NCBI GenBank assembly: GCA_036406615.1
Contig: DASXAQ010000030.1
Span: 1-31,551 of the forward strand
Direction of reading: 5' to 3'
Length of the DNA: 31,551 nucleotides
Origin: DASXAQ01 sp036406615
Lineage (GTDB): Bacteria; Actinomycetota; UBA4738
Positions 7,338-16,445 of this stretch are shown here, piece after piece; position 1 is the first letter of the stretch, and each line of letters opens with the position of its first letter. The translations under genes were made by a program, and so were the position numbers. The notes below the pieces were generated by a model. It saw nothing but the letters and a program-made list of their open reading frames with translations. It was not told the DNA's origin and made no database searches.

Positions 7338-8927
7338 TCACGTGTCCCCGGTCGCCACCATGGGATGGGCCGCGAGCCACTCCAGCTCCCAGCGAGGGAT
7401 CTTCTGCGTCGTCATCGCGACCGGCCGAAGGGGCGTCTGCGTGTAGTCCAGGGAGTTGGAGAAGTCGTATGCCGTCGCGTCGTCCGTCGCGAGCGGCGCC
7501 AGGTTCCACAGGTGCTCCGTGTAGGCCAGCAGGCCGGCCTGGGACGTGACCGTGCTGTCGGTGTACTGGGCCTTCGCGTACGGGCTCACGATCACCACGG
7601 GCACCCGCATCCCGAGCCCCGGGGCCGGCGGCGGAACGTGCTCGTAGAAGCCACCGAAGTCGTCGTACACGATGAACACCACCGTGGACGACCATTGGGG
7701 GCTTCGCTGCAGCGTGGTCAACGTGGACCCGATCCAGTTGTCACCCATCGACATCAGCTGCAGGTTGTGCTGGCTGTCCTGACCCGGCGGCATCACCAGG
7801 GCCAGGTTCGGCAGCGTTCCGCGCCGCGCGTCGGTGAGGATCTGGCCCGAGTTCACGTTGTTCTGGTGCTGCGCCGTGCTCAGGCACTCCCAGAACGTCG
7901 GACAGATGTCCCGGCCGTACGTGGGGTTGGTGGAGGTGTATCCGTAGATCCGCCACGAGAGCCCCGCCGCATCCATGCGGTCCATGATCGTGGGCACGTA
8001 CTGGACCGGAGACGGCCGATAGGGCCCGTTGCCGAACTGGTCGGGGACGCACGAGGGGACCATGCTGACCTCGCCGGAGATCGGGTCCCGCCAGGTCGTG
8101 TCCTTGAAGCTGTCGCACCCGTACCCCGGCCCGACGTGGTGCTGGCCCTTGACCGGAGTGTCGCCGACGAAGCCGTCGATGGTGCCGGCGACCAGCTCCA
8201 GGTGACTGCCCCAGCTCGAGGACAGGGCCTCCTCGAACGTCTCGTCCGAGAGGGCGTACGACTGGGCCAGCGCCGTGATGTTCGGCACCTGCGTCGGGTC
8301 GAACTGCGTGTAACACGGATAGCCGAGATCCGCCGAGCACCCGACGATCTGCTCGAACCCGTCCATCTTGCCGCCGTCGATGCCCAGGATGTGCGAGCCG
8401 TTCTCATGGTTCAACGACGGGATCAGGTCGGTGGCCTGCGCGAGCGGGATCGTGCTGCCGTCCAGGAGCTGGCCCGACGTGGCGCCGTCGCAGCCGTCGG
8501 TGCGCTGGATGTCGCCCGAGGCGATCTCCGAGCACCACTTGCCGAGCACGTTGTCGAACGTGTGGTTCTCCATGTACACGACCACCACGTGAGCCACGGG
8601 GATGACCGTGTACGGCGTCGCGCTGATCGCGGCGCCGCCCGTCGTGAAGACCTTGACCGGGGCGGTCCGCGCGCCCTTGGGAACGACGGCGGTGATCTGC
8701 GTGTCGGAGACGACGCTGAACGCGGCGGCCTTCGTCCCGATCCTGACCGCCGTCGTGCTCAGGAACCCCGAGCCGTCGATCGTGAACATCGCTCCGACCG
8801 CGCCCGACGTCGGCGTGAAGTCGGTGATGATCGGAGCGTCGGCCTTGGCGGGGGCCGCGGACAGCCCGTACGCCACGCCGAGCGACACCACCGCCGCAAC
8901 GATCGCCGCGATTCGCATTCTTCGCAT
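7338..8927 (-). CDS. Exported phosphoesterase (phospholipase C / acid phosphatase family) with IPT domain
   Basis: A 529-residue exported phosphoesterase of the PF04185 type (bacterial phospholipase C and AcpA-like acid phosphatases). A signal peptide covers about 1-30. An IPT/TIG Ig-like domain is at about 32-107 (TPTSGAVGAMFTIDGSGF). The catalytic domain starts at about 112 with VVVYMENHTFDNVLG, where Glu120, Asn121 and Thr123 are the usual metal-site and nucleophile region. Later motifs are MGDNWIG (Asp396, Asn397) and YDDFGGFYEHVPPP (Asp422, Asp423, His430). The ATG has AAGGAGAT 6-13 bases upstream. It should cleave phosphate mono- or diesters outside the membrane. It is a paralogue of the next upstream gene, which lacks the IPT domain, and shares its C-terminal WEL...AAHP pattern. 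Confidence 0.9.
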   Translation of the reverse strand: MRRMRIAAIVAAVVSLGVAYGLSAAPAKADAPIITDFTPTSGAVGAMFTIDGSGFLSTTAVRIGTKAAAFSVVSDTQITAVVPKGARTAPVKVFTTGGAAISATPYTVIPVAHVVVVYMENHTFDNVLGKWCSEIASGDIQRTDGCDGATSGQLLDGSTIPLAQATDLIPSLNHENGSHILGIDGGKMDGFEQIVGCSADLGYPCYTQFDPTQVPNITALAQSYALSDETFEEALSSSWGSHLELVAGTIDGFVGDTPVKGQHHVGPGYGCDSFKDTTWRDPISGEVSMVPSCVPDQFGNGPYRPSPVQYVPTIMDRMDAAGLSWRIYGYTSTNPTYGRDICPTFWECLSTAQHQNNVNSGQILTDARRGTLPNLALVMPPGQDSQHNLQLMSMGDNWIGSTLTTLQRSPQWSSTVVFIVYDDFGGFYEHVPPPAPGLGMRVPVVIVSPYAKAQYTDSTVTSQAGLLAYTEHLWNLAPLATDDATAYDFSNSLDYTQTPLRPVAMTTQKIPRWELEWLAAHPMVATGDT

Positions 8928-8979
8928 GAGCCGATCTCCTTCTGGCGGGCGCGCTTACGCGGACGGGGACTCGTGCCGA

Positions 8980-10350
8980 TCAGGTCGGGTCATTGGGATC
9001 TCCAGGATGCGCCGCGATGTAGTCCAACTCCCAATTTGGCACGGGCGTCTTGACCATGCGAACCGGCAGGTTGGGGGTCTGCGTGAAGTCGAACGAGTTC
9101 GTGTAATCGTACGCCGCCGCGTCGTCCGCGTTCAGCGGGTCCAGGTCGAACGTGTGCTCGGTGAAGGCCAGGATCGAGGCGTACGACGCGAGCGTGGAGT
9201 CCGTGTATCCGGGCTTGGCGAACGGGCTCACGATGACCATCGGGGTCCGAATGCCGAACTTGCCCGGCGGCGGGACGTGATCGTAGAAGCAGCCGCAGTC
9301 GTCGTAGGTGATGAAGATGGCCGTCGTGTCCCAGTCCGGACCGTCCTCGATGGCCGACACGACCGAGCCGATCCAGTTGTCCCCTTCGGTCATCGAGTAC
9401 TTGTTGTGCTGGGAATCCGCCGGGAACGGGACCACGACGGAGAAGGTCGGCAGCGTCCCCGCAGCGGCGTCCGTGAGCACGTCCGTCGGCTCGCGCATGT
9501 TAGCGAACTGCGGCCCGTAGAGGCACTCGGCATACACGGGGCAGATGCTCCAGTTGTAGCCGGGGTCGTGGTGCTGCGGCGAGTAGATGTGCCACGAGAG
9601 CCCGGCCGCGTCCAGGCGGTCCATGATCGTCGGCTGGTACTGCACGAGGCTCGGCCGGTACGGGCCGTTGCCGTTCTGGTCCGGGACGCAGGCCGGCTGG
9701 AGGGACTCCGGGCCCCCGGTCAGCGGCTTCCACTGTGCGTCCTTCCAGCTGTCGCATCCCCACCCGCCGCCGTGGAACGTCCCCTGCCCCTTCGTCACCC
9801 CGCCGATGTAGCCGGCGGTCGATGCCGAGACGATCTCGATGTGCGACGGGTAGCTGGCCACCTTGCGCAGCTCGAACGTGTTGTCCGAGATCACGAACGC
9901 GCGCGCGAGCGCGGCCAGGTTGGGGATCTGGTCCGGATAGTACTGCGTGTAGCACTTGTAGCCGCGCGCCTCGCTGCACTGCGGGTAGTTGGAGAAGCCG
10001 TCCATCTTCCCGCCGTCGATGGCGAGCGCCTCGGCCATGAACCCGTGCGGGCTCTGCGCCACGATGTCCTTGGCGCGCGACAGCGGGATCGTCTCGCCGG
10101 TGGCGACCTGCCCCGTGTCCGCGCCGTTGCACCGCGAGTCCTGGATGCACAGCTGCCCAAGCACGTTGTCGAAGGAGTGGTTCTCCTGAAAGATCACCAC
10201 GACGTGCTGGATGGGCGAGTCGGACGCGTGCGCCGGCAGGGTTCCCACCTGCTCCCCCCACGCCAACATCATCACGACGGCGACGGTGATCAGGACGGCG
10301 GCGCTCGTGTTGAGCCCCGACCGGGTACGCCGTGGAACGATGCGACTCAA
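8980..10350 (-). CDS. Exported phosphoesterase (phospholipase C / acid phosphatase family)
   Basis: A 456-residue paralogue of the neighbouring phosphoesterase. A hydrophobic signal segment covers about 15-42. The catalytic domain begins with VVVIFQENHSFDNVLG (Glu56, Asn57, Ser59, Asp61), continues through a conserved middle (IDGGKMDGFSNYPQC, NGPYRP, PTIMDRLDAAGLSW) and ends with EGDNWIG (Asp324, Asn325) and YDDCGCFYDHVPPP (Asp350, Asp351, His358). All motifs look intact, so activity on phosphate esters outside the cell is expected. The start codon is TTG at 10350 with GAGGGG upstream; no better in-frame ATG or GTG precedes the signal peptide. Only 13 bases separate it from the SBBP gene, so the two share a transcript. 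Confidence 0.9.
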   Translation of the reverse strand: MSRIVPRRTRSGLNTSAAVLITVAVVMMLAWGEQVGTLPAHASDSPIQHVVVIFQENHSFDNVLGQLCIQDSRCNGADTGQVATGETIPLSRAKDIVAQSPHGFMAEALAIDGGKMDGFSNYPQCSEARGYKCYTQYYPDQIPNLAALARAFVISDNTFELRKVASYPSHIEIVSASTAGYIGGVTKGQGTFHGGGWGCDSWKDAQWKPLTGGPESLQPACVPDQNGNGPYRPSLVQYQPTIMDRLDAAGLSWHIYSPQHHDPGYNWSICPVYAECLYGPQFANMREPTDVLTDAAAGTLPTFSVVVPFPADSQHNKYSMTEGDNWIGSVVSAIEDGPDWDTTAIFITYDDCGCFYDHVPPPGKFGIRTPMVIVSPFAKPGYTDSTLASYASILAFTEHTFDLDPLNADDAAAYDYTNSFDFTQTPNLPVRMVKTPVPNWELDYIAAHPGDPNDPT

Positions 10351-10363
10351 GCCTGGACGCCCC

Positions 10364-12565
10364 TCACGTGACCGCGACCTTCACGACGAATGCGTCGTTG
10401 TCCCCGCCACCGTAGTTCAGGCTGGGGCCGACCTGGACGGGGAACGTGTCTGGCTGGGAGTCGGTGGCACCGGAGATGTACGCACTGCCATCCGCGTCGA
10501 TGCCCACGCCGAGCGCCTTGTCGTCCCCGGCGCCGCCGATGTAGCCGAGATCGTCGAAGAACGCCCCGCTCGGGTCGACGATCGCCAGGAACGCATCGGC
10601 CGGCCCGCCGTTGAACGTGAGGTCCGGACCTCCCACGACCGGGAAGGAGTTCTCATCCGAGTTCGTCCAGCCCACCACATAGGCGCGACCCAGGGAATCG
10701 ACGGCGACCATGCGCGCCTCCTCGTTCCTGGCGCCGCCGATGTAGCCGCAGTAGTCGAGCGTGGTTCCGTCCGGGCTCACCTTCGCGATCCAGGTGTCGT
10801 ACTTCCCGCCGTTGTAGGTGAGGTCCGGGCCGACCGTCACCGGGAACGTGGTCTGGTCCGATTCGGTGATCCCTCCGGACACGTACGCGGCGCCGGTGGC
10901 GTCCACGGCGATGCCGCGCGCCATATCGGTGCCGGATCCGCCGATGTATCCGGCGTAGACGAAGTGCTGACCGCCCTTGCCGACCTTGGCGACCCACCCG
11001 TCGTACTTGCCGCCGTTGTACGTGAGGTCGGGCCCGGCCTTCACCGGGAAGGTGCTCTCCCGCGACGCGGTGTAGCCGGACAGGTACACGGCGCCATTGA
11101 CGTCCACGGCCACACCGCGGACCCGGTCCTGCCGGTTGCCACCGATGTAGCCTGCGTAGATCAGCCCCGTTCCGTCCGTGGACACCTTGGCGACGAACCC
11201 GTCGAACAGGCCGCCGCCGTAGGTCAGATCGGGGCCTACCTTCACGGGGAACGTGTCCTGGCGCGAGGCCGTGTAGCCGCCGACGTACGCGTTGTCGCTC
11301 GAGTCCAGGTCGATCCGCATCCCCTGGTCTTCGCCGTCGCCGCCGATGTACCCGCAGTACTCGAGGCTCGTCCCGTCGGGGCTCACCTTGGCGACGAACG
11401 CGTCGTAGGTGCCCCCGTTGTACGTGAGGTCCGGGCCGACGGTCACGGGGAACGTGGTCTCGTCCGAGGAGGTCCCCCCGGTGACGTACGCGGCGCCCGA
11501 CTCGTCGACCGCGATCGACAGGCCCGTGTCGGTGCCCGCGCCCCCGATGTAGCCCGCGTACTCGAGCGAGGTCCCGTCGGGCGACACCTTGGCCACCCAA
11601 CCGTCGACGTCGCCGCCGTTGTACGTGAGGTCGGGTCCGACGGCGGCCGGGAACGACGTCTCGGGCGAGCTCGTCTCGCCCGTGACGTACGCGGCCCCTT
11701 CGCTGTCAACCGCCATCCGGAACGCGACGTCCTTGCCGGCGCCGCCGATGTAGCCCGCGTAGACGATGACGTCGGGGTCCACGACGAGCGGCAGCGACCG
11801 GTCGTACGCACCCAGGCGGAAGCTCACGGTGGTCCCCTGCAGGACGTACGCGGAGGGCACCGTCACGCGCCGGCCATCGATCACCTGGTACGCGTACGGC
11901 GGCGCATCCTGGAAGCCGCCGACGGGGGTCGACACCGACAGAGCGCCGGTGGACGGCGTCAGGCTCACCGCGTCGGCCCCACGGTAGCCGAGCTGGATCG
12001 CGGAGGGATCGGTCCCCGGCTGCACGACGAACGAGTACTTGAGCCGGTCGGCCGACCCCGAGTACTGCAGGTCGATCCCGGGCCACAAGCTCCGGTAGAG
12101 CAGCGTCGAATACGTGGGCAATCCCGTCGTCCAGTCGGACGGACGGCCGGTGAAGTAGCTCACCACGGTCGGGCCGGGGTGCTCGGCCACGGGCACCGCG
12201 CTCGGGTTGGCGCCGACGAAGGTCGCCTTGACCAGCCACCGCTGCGTGGGGCCCATCTGACCCCGAGCTTCCGGCAGGGGCCCCGTCCGGCGCCCGGTCA
12301 GGGCGAACGTGACTCCGTCGGACGCGAAGTACAGCGATGCGTCCGAGCCCTGCACGTAGTAGGGGACGGGACCGTGGATCTGTCCGCGGTTCTGCACGAA
12401 CGACAGCGGGGCGGCTCGCAGGGCGGCCGTGACCCGGCTGACGGCGGCCGCGGACGGGCTCGACAGGTCCCTGGCGGGGCTGGCCTGAGCCTGCAGTGGC
12501 ACGAGAATGGCGGCGAGCGTGGCAAAACCGATGAGCGCGCCCAGACGGCGTGGCTGACGAACCAC
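10364..12565 (-). CDS. Exported SBBP-repeat beta-propeller protein
   Basis: A 733-residue exported protein. Residues about 8-30 are a signal peptide (LIGFATLAAILVPLQAQA). Residues about 45-265 match the domain that usually precedes SBBP repeats (PLSFVQNRGQ, then SYFTGRPSDWTTG and LWPGIDLQYSG). The rest is seven repeats of 67-68 residues, each with GYIGG, an AVDxxGxAYVxG stretch, FPVxVGPDLTYNGG and VAKVSPDGT, the SBBP (beta-propeller) pattern. It has no obvious catalytic residues, so a binding or scaffold role at the surface is likely. The GTG start at 12565 was chosen over TTG at 12625 because a good promoter overlaps the latter. It is the first gene of the exported cluster. Confidence 0.86.
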   Translation of the reverse strand: MVRQPRRLGALIGFATLAAILVPLQAQASPARDLSSPSAAAVSRVTAALRAAPLSFVQNRGQIHGPVPYYVQGSDASLYFASDGVTFALTGRRTGPLPEARGQMGPTQRWLVKATFVGANPSAVPVAEHPGPTVVSYFTGRPSDWTTGLPTYSTLLYRSLWPGIDLQYSGSADRLKYSFVVQPGTDPSAIQLGYRGADAVSLTPSTGALSVSTPVGGFQDAPPYAYQVIDGRRVTVPSAYVLQGTTVSFRLGAYDRSLPLVVDPDVIVYAGYIGGAGKDVAFRMAVDSEGAAYVTGETSSPETSFPAAVGPDLTYNGGDVDGWVAKVSPDGTSLEYAGYIGGAGTDTGLSIAVDESGAAYVTGGTSSDETTFPVTVGPDLTYNGGTYDAFVAKVSPDGTSLEYCGYIGGDGEDQGMRIDLDSSDNAYVGGYTASRQDTFPVKVGPDLTYGGGLFDGFVAKVSTDGTGLIYAGYIGGNRQDRVRGVAVDVNGAVYLSGYTASRESTFPVKAGPDLTYNGGKYDGWVAKVGKGGQHFVYAGYIGGSGTDMARGIAVDATGAAYVSGGITESDQTTFPVTVGPDLTYNGGKYDTWIAKVSPDGTTLDYCGYIGGARNEEARMVAVDSLGRAYVVGWTNSDENSFPVVGGPDLTFNGGPADAFLAIVDPSGAFFDDLGYIGGAGDDKALGVGIDADGSAYISGATDSQPDTFPVQVGPSLNYGGGDNDAFVVKVAVT
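10367..11761 (-). repeat. Seven tandem coding repeats of about 201 bases (SBBP)
   Basis: Seven in-frame tandem units of 201-204 bases encode the propeller repeats. On the plus strand each is marked by GCCGATGTAGCC or a close variant, spaced by about 201 bases. The fifth unit is one codon longer; the last is shorter and ends the gene. Units differ at many synonymous sites, so they are not a fresh expansion. Confidence 0.85.
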
Positions 12566-12611
12566 CCCTACCCCCCTTTCCCGGCTTCCCAAGCGGCCCG
12601 ATGGGCGCGTT

Positions 12612-12641
12612 ACCCTAGCGCACAAGCGGCAAAGGGGTCAA
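12612..12641 (-). promoter_or_regulatory. Promoter of the exported-protein cluster
   Basis: On the minus strand, TTGACC (12641-12636) and TAGGGT (12617-12612) are separated by 18 bases, a good housekeeping-type promoter. Transcription would start near 12604, giving a leader of about 40 bases before the GTG at 12565. This also argues against the in-frame TTG at 12625. Confidence 0.55.
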
Positions 12642-12769
12642 TTGGTTCTGCTCATTTCCGATAAGAGGGACTTGGGACTTAGGCCGAACGTATTAGAGAG
12701 GCGACTTTCCGACCGCCTGCCGCCGGGTCGGCCTCCGCTGCTTCACGGCCGTTCAGCGCCGCCGCGGCC

Positions 12770-12854
12770 TGGTGGGAGGGGCAGGATTCGAACCTGCGTA
12801 GGCTACGCCGGCGATTTTACAGACCGCTCCCTTTGGCCACTCGGGCACCCTCCC
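12770..12854 (-). tRNA. tRNA-Tyr (GTA)
   Basis: A class II tRNA with a long variable arm on the minus strand. The acceptor stem GGGAGGG pairs with CCCTCCC, the T-arm is GCAGGTTCGAATCCTGC, and the anticodon loop contains GTA followed by AAA. CCA is encoded at 12770-12772. It stands divergent from yajQ, a pairing also known from other actinobacteria (from memory), and marks the right border of the exported-protein cluster. Confidence 0.95.
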
Positions 12855-12903
12855 GGGAGGGGTCGAGCATAGCAGCGGGTTTTCGGCTCCGAGACGCACG
12901 GGC

Positions 12904-12909
12904 TAGAGT
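12904..12909 (+). promoter_or_regulatory. Likely leaderless -10 element of yajQ
   Basis: TAGAGT ends 6 bases before the yajQ ATG, so transcription would begin at or next to the start codon, as in many actinobacterial leaderless mRNAs. The AGGG between them is too close to the ATG to serve as a ribosome-binding site. No clear -35 hexamer is visible. Confidence 0.4.
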
Positions 12910-12915
12910 AGGGCC

Positions 12916-13413
12916 ATGGCGAAGGATCAGTTCTCGTTCGACATGGTCTCCGAGGTGGACGCACACGAGGTGCGCAACGCCATCGACCAGGCCACGCGCG
13001 AGATCCAGACGCGGTTCGACTTCAAGAACACCAGCACGTCCGTGGCGATCGACGACGACATGATCGAGCTGCGCTCGGCGACCGAGGATCGCCTGAAGGC
13101 GGCCGTCGAGGTCATCAAGGAGAAGCTCGTGCGCCGCGAGGTGTCGCTGAAGGCGCTCCGGGAGGGCCCGGTGCTGCCGGCAGCCAAGGGTAGCGTGCGC
13201 CAGTCGCTGCACGTCAACCGCGGGATCAATGACGAGAAGGCGCGCGAGCTGACGAAGTTCGTCAAGCAGACCGGCGCGAAGGTGCAGACGCAGGTGCAGG
13301 GCGACCAGGTGCGGGTCATCGGGAAGAAGAAGGACGACCTGCAGACGGTCATCCAGGCGGTCAAGGCCGAGGACTTCGGCATCCCCATCCAGTTCACCAA
13401 CTACCGGCCGTGA
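12916..13413 (+). CDS. yajQ: YajQ-family nucleotide-binding protein
   Basis: A 165-residue member of the YajQ (UPF0234) family, which has two ferredoxin-like domains and in some bacteria binds cyclic di-GMP; others bind RNA or nucleotides. It starts MAKDQFSFDMVSEVD, with family landmarks FKNTSTSVAI, LRSATEDRLKAA, VLIKEKL-like VIKEKLVRREVS, and the ending KAEDFGIPIQFTNYRP. Length is typical. Its stop overlaps the next gene's GTG start by 4 bases (GTGA), so the methyltransferase is translationally coupled to it. The effector and target in this organism are unknown. Confidence 0.95.
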   Translation: MAKDQFSFDMVSEVDAHEVRNAIDQATREIQTRFDFKNTSTSVAIDDDMIELRSATEDRLKAAVEVIKEKLVRREVSLKALREGPVLPAAKGSVRQSLHVNRGINDEKARELTKFVKQTGAKVQTQVQGDQVRVIGKKKDDLQTVIQAVKAEDFGIPIQFTNYRP

Positions 13414-14057
13414 CCGAAGAGGCCTCGGACAAGCGAGGCAAGTGGGAGGAACGCTACGCCACGCGCGACCTCTCCCAGTTCAGCTGGCTGACCAGCGAGC
13501 TGCCCGCGCAGCTGCGCGAACTGCTGCAGCGCGACGACCTGCCGAAAGGCGCTGCGCTGGACGTCGGGTGCGGGCCCGGGACGATGACGGTCGGCCTGAC
13601 GTCGGCGTTTCACCCGACGGTGGGGTTCGACATCGTCCGGGACGCCGTCGAGGCCGCCCGAAAGCAGCCGGTGCCCGAGGGAGCCAGACCGGCCACGTTC
13701 CTGGTCGCGTCCGCACCGGACATGCCGTTTCGAGACGGCGCGTTCGCATTCGTGCTCGACCGCGGATGCCTGCACGTGCTGCCGGGGCCGGCCTGGGCCC
13801 CCTACTTCGACACGGTGCAGCGGATCCTGCAACCGGGCGGGCTGTTCCAGCTGTTCGCCGCCCGCAAGGCCCCGCAGGGCTTCATGGCCCGCGCGAAGAA
13901 GGCCATCGGCGGGGGCGGGGGGCAGGGCTCGCTCGTCGAACGGATCCAGCGCATGGCGCCGCCCTCGCTGGAGCCGCTCGACGTGCGCGCGCTGACGTGG
14001 GCCGAGGGTGTTCGCCGCGGTGACCAGGCGTACGCGCTGTTTCGAAAGCGCGCCTGA
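13410..14057 (+). CDS. Class I SAM-dependent methyltransferase
   Basis: A 215-residue methyltransferase. The SAM-binding motif I is LDVGCGPGTM (residues 50-59), the acidic residue ending strand 2 is in VGFDIV (Asp74), and later motifs are PDMPFRDGAFAFVLDRGCLHVL and RILQPGGLFQLFAA. The N-terminal KWEERYATRDLSQFSW resembles small-molecule (thiol or metalloid) methyltransferases of the TehB/TPMT-like kind, but the substrate cannot be assigned. The GTG start overlaps the yajQ stop. It ends 6 bases from the convergent decarboxylase stop. Confidence 0.86.
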   Translation: MTEEASDKRGKWEERYATRDLSQFSWLTSELPAQLRELLQRDDLPKGAALDVGCGPGTMTVGLTSAFHPTVGFDIVRDAVEAARKQPVPEGARPATFLVASAPDMPFRDGAFAFVLDRGCLHVLPGPAWAPYFDTVQRILQPGGLFQLFAARKAPQGFMARAKKAIGGGGGQGSLVERIQRMAPPSLEPLDVRALTWAEGVRRGDQAYALFRKRA

Positions 14058-14063
14058 GCGCGC

Positions 14064-15449
<1,386 letters not shown>

Positions 15450-15469
15450 CCGAGGACTGTAGCCGACTT

Positions 15470-15506
15470 CCCTCGCCGGCCGGGGCCCGGCCCCGGCCGG
15501 CGAGGG
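15470..15506 (-). terminator. Strong hairpin after htpX
   Basis: A perfect inverted repeat with 16-base arms: CCCTCGCCGGCCGGGG (15470-15485) and its reverse complement at 15491-15506, around a 5-base centre. It starts 17 bases beyond the htpX stop and ends 20 bases before the decarboxylase start. There is no T-run, as is common in GC-rich actinobacterial terminators. It probably separates the two genes. Confidence 0.55.
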
Positions 15507-15523
15507 AGCCGTTGGGAATTCGA

Positions 15524-16387
15524 TCAGACCTTCGACGCCAGCTCCTGCAGCCTGGCGATGCGGGCCGCCGTCGGCGGGTGCGTGGAGAACAGGTTGCCGA
15601 ACTGCACGCGACGACCGGCGAGCGGGTTCACGATGAACAGGTGGGCCTCCGACGGCCCCACCGTCGCCGGCGCGGGCACGCGCTTGGACGCGGTTTCGAG
15701 CTTCGCAAGCGCGCTCGCCAGCGCGTTGGGGTCGCGGGACAGGTACGCGCCGGACTCGTCGGCCTGGTACTCGCGCGAGCGCGACACGGCCATCTGGATC
15801 AGCCCGGCGGCCAGCGGCGCCAGCACCCAGGCGAACAGCACGCCGAACACGCCGGCGCCCTGGTTGTTGCGGTTGTCGCCGCCGAACCACAGGGCCATGC
15901 GGGCGATGAAGGTGATGGACATCGCGATGCCGGCGGCGACCGAACCGATCAGAACGTCGCGGTTCATGACGTGCGACAGCTCGTGTGCCAGCACGCCGCG
16001 CAGCTCGCGTTCATCGACCAGCTGCAGCAGGCCGCGCGTGACGGAGACCGCCGCGTGGCTGGGCCCGCGCCCGGTCGCGAACGCGTTCGGCTGCGCCATG
16101 TCGCTCACGTAGATCCGCGGCATCGGCATGTTCCGGGCCTGCGTCAGCTCGCGGACGATGCGGTACAGCGCCGGCTCCTGCTGTTCGGTCACCGGCTTGG
16201 AGCGGGTGGTGGCGATGGCGATGCGGTCCGAGAACCAGTACATCGCGAAGTTGAATCCGAGGCCGATCACCAGGCCCCACACCATGCCGGTCACGGCGCT
16301 TCCGGTCAGGCTGCCGATCCAGGCCCCGACCAGCACGAAGAGTCCCCCGAGCGCCGCGATCAGCACCCAGGTCTTGACCCTGTTCAC
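15524..16387 (-). CDS. htpX: HtpX-like membrane zinc metalloprotease (M48)
   Basis: A 287-residue membrane protease of the M48B family, which degrades damaged membrane proteins. Two N-terminal membrane segments (about 8-25 and 31-51) and two more (about 145-168 and 178-200) flank the catalytic part. The zinc motif is HELSH (His135, Glu136, His139) and the third ligand is Glu206 in SRSREYQADESGA. The C-terminal LFSTHPPTAARI is also typical. The GTG start at 16387 follows AAGGAGGG at the right spacing; the in-frame ATG at 16429 lacks a site and lies beyond the likely leader. In actinobacteria htpX is often near polyprenyl synthase and yajQ genes, as here. Confidence 0.93.
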   Translation of the reverse strand: MNRVKTWVLIAALGGLFVLVGAWIGSLTGSAVTGMVWGLVIGLGFNFAMYWFSDRIAIATTRSKPVTEQQEPALYRIVRELTQARNMPMPRIYVSDMAQPNAFATGRGPSHAAVSVTRGLLQLVDERELRGVLAHELSHVMNRDVLIGSVAAGIAMSITFIARMALWFGGDNRNNQGAGVFGVLFAWVLAPLAAGLIQMAVSRSREYQADESGAYLSRDPNALASALAKLETASKRVPAPATVGPSEAHLFIVNPLAGRRVQFGNLFSTHPPTAARIARLQELASKV

Positions 16388-16438
16388 CTTCCATCCCTCC
16401 TTCGACGCCGGCGCGGGATGCGACGGCACCTGCGCTCG

Positions 16439-16444
16439 ATTCTA
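16439..16444 (-). promoter_or_regulatory. Possible -10 element of htpX
   Basis: TAGAAT on the minus strand would give a start near 16432 and a leader of about 45 bases before the GTG of htpX. The same hexamer at almost the same distance precedes nuoA. No good -35 is visible, so an activator or alternative sigma factor may be involved. Confidence 0.35.
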
Positions 16445-16445
16445 G

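Noticed and set aside
12566..12625. TTG at 12625 as the start of the SBBP protein
   Set aside because: It lies upstream of the predicted transcription start and adds an Arg-rich stretch before the signal peptide.
2099..12769. Genomic island with integrase or attachment repeats between the tRNA genes
   Set aside because: The tRNA borders are suggestive, but I found no integrase, transposase or direct copy of a tRNA end inside the interval.
12642..12872. Plus-strand open frame over the tRNA-Tyr gene
   Set aside because: It reads through the tRNA on the opposite strand and has no recognisable protein features.
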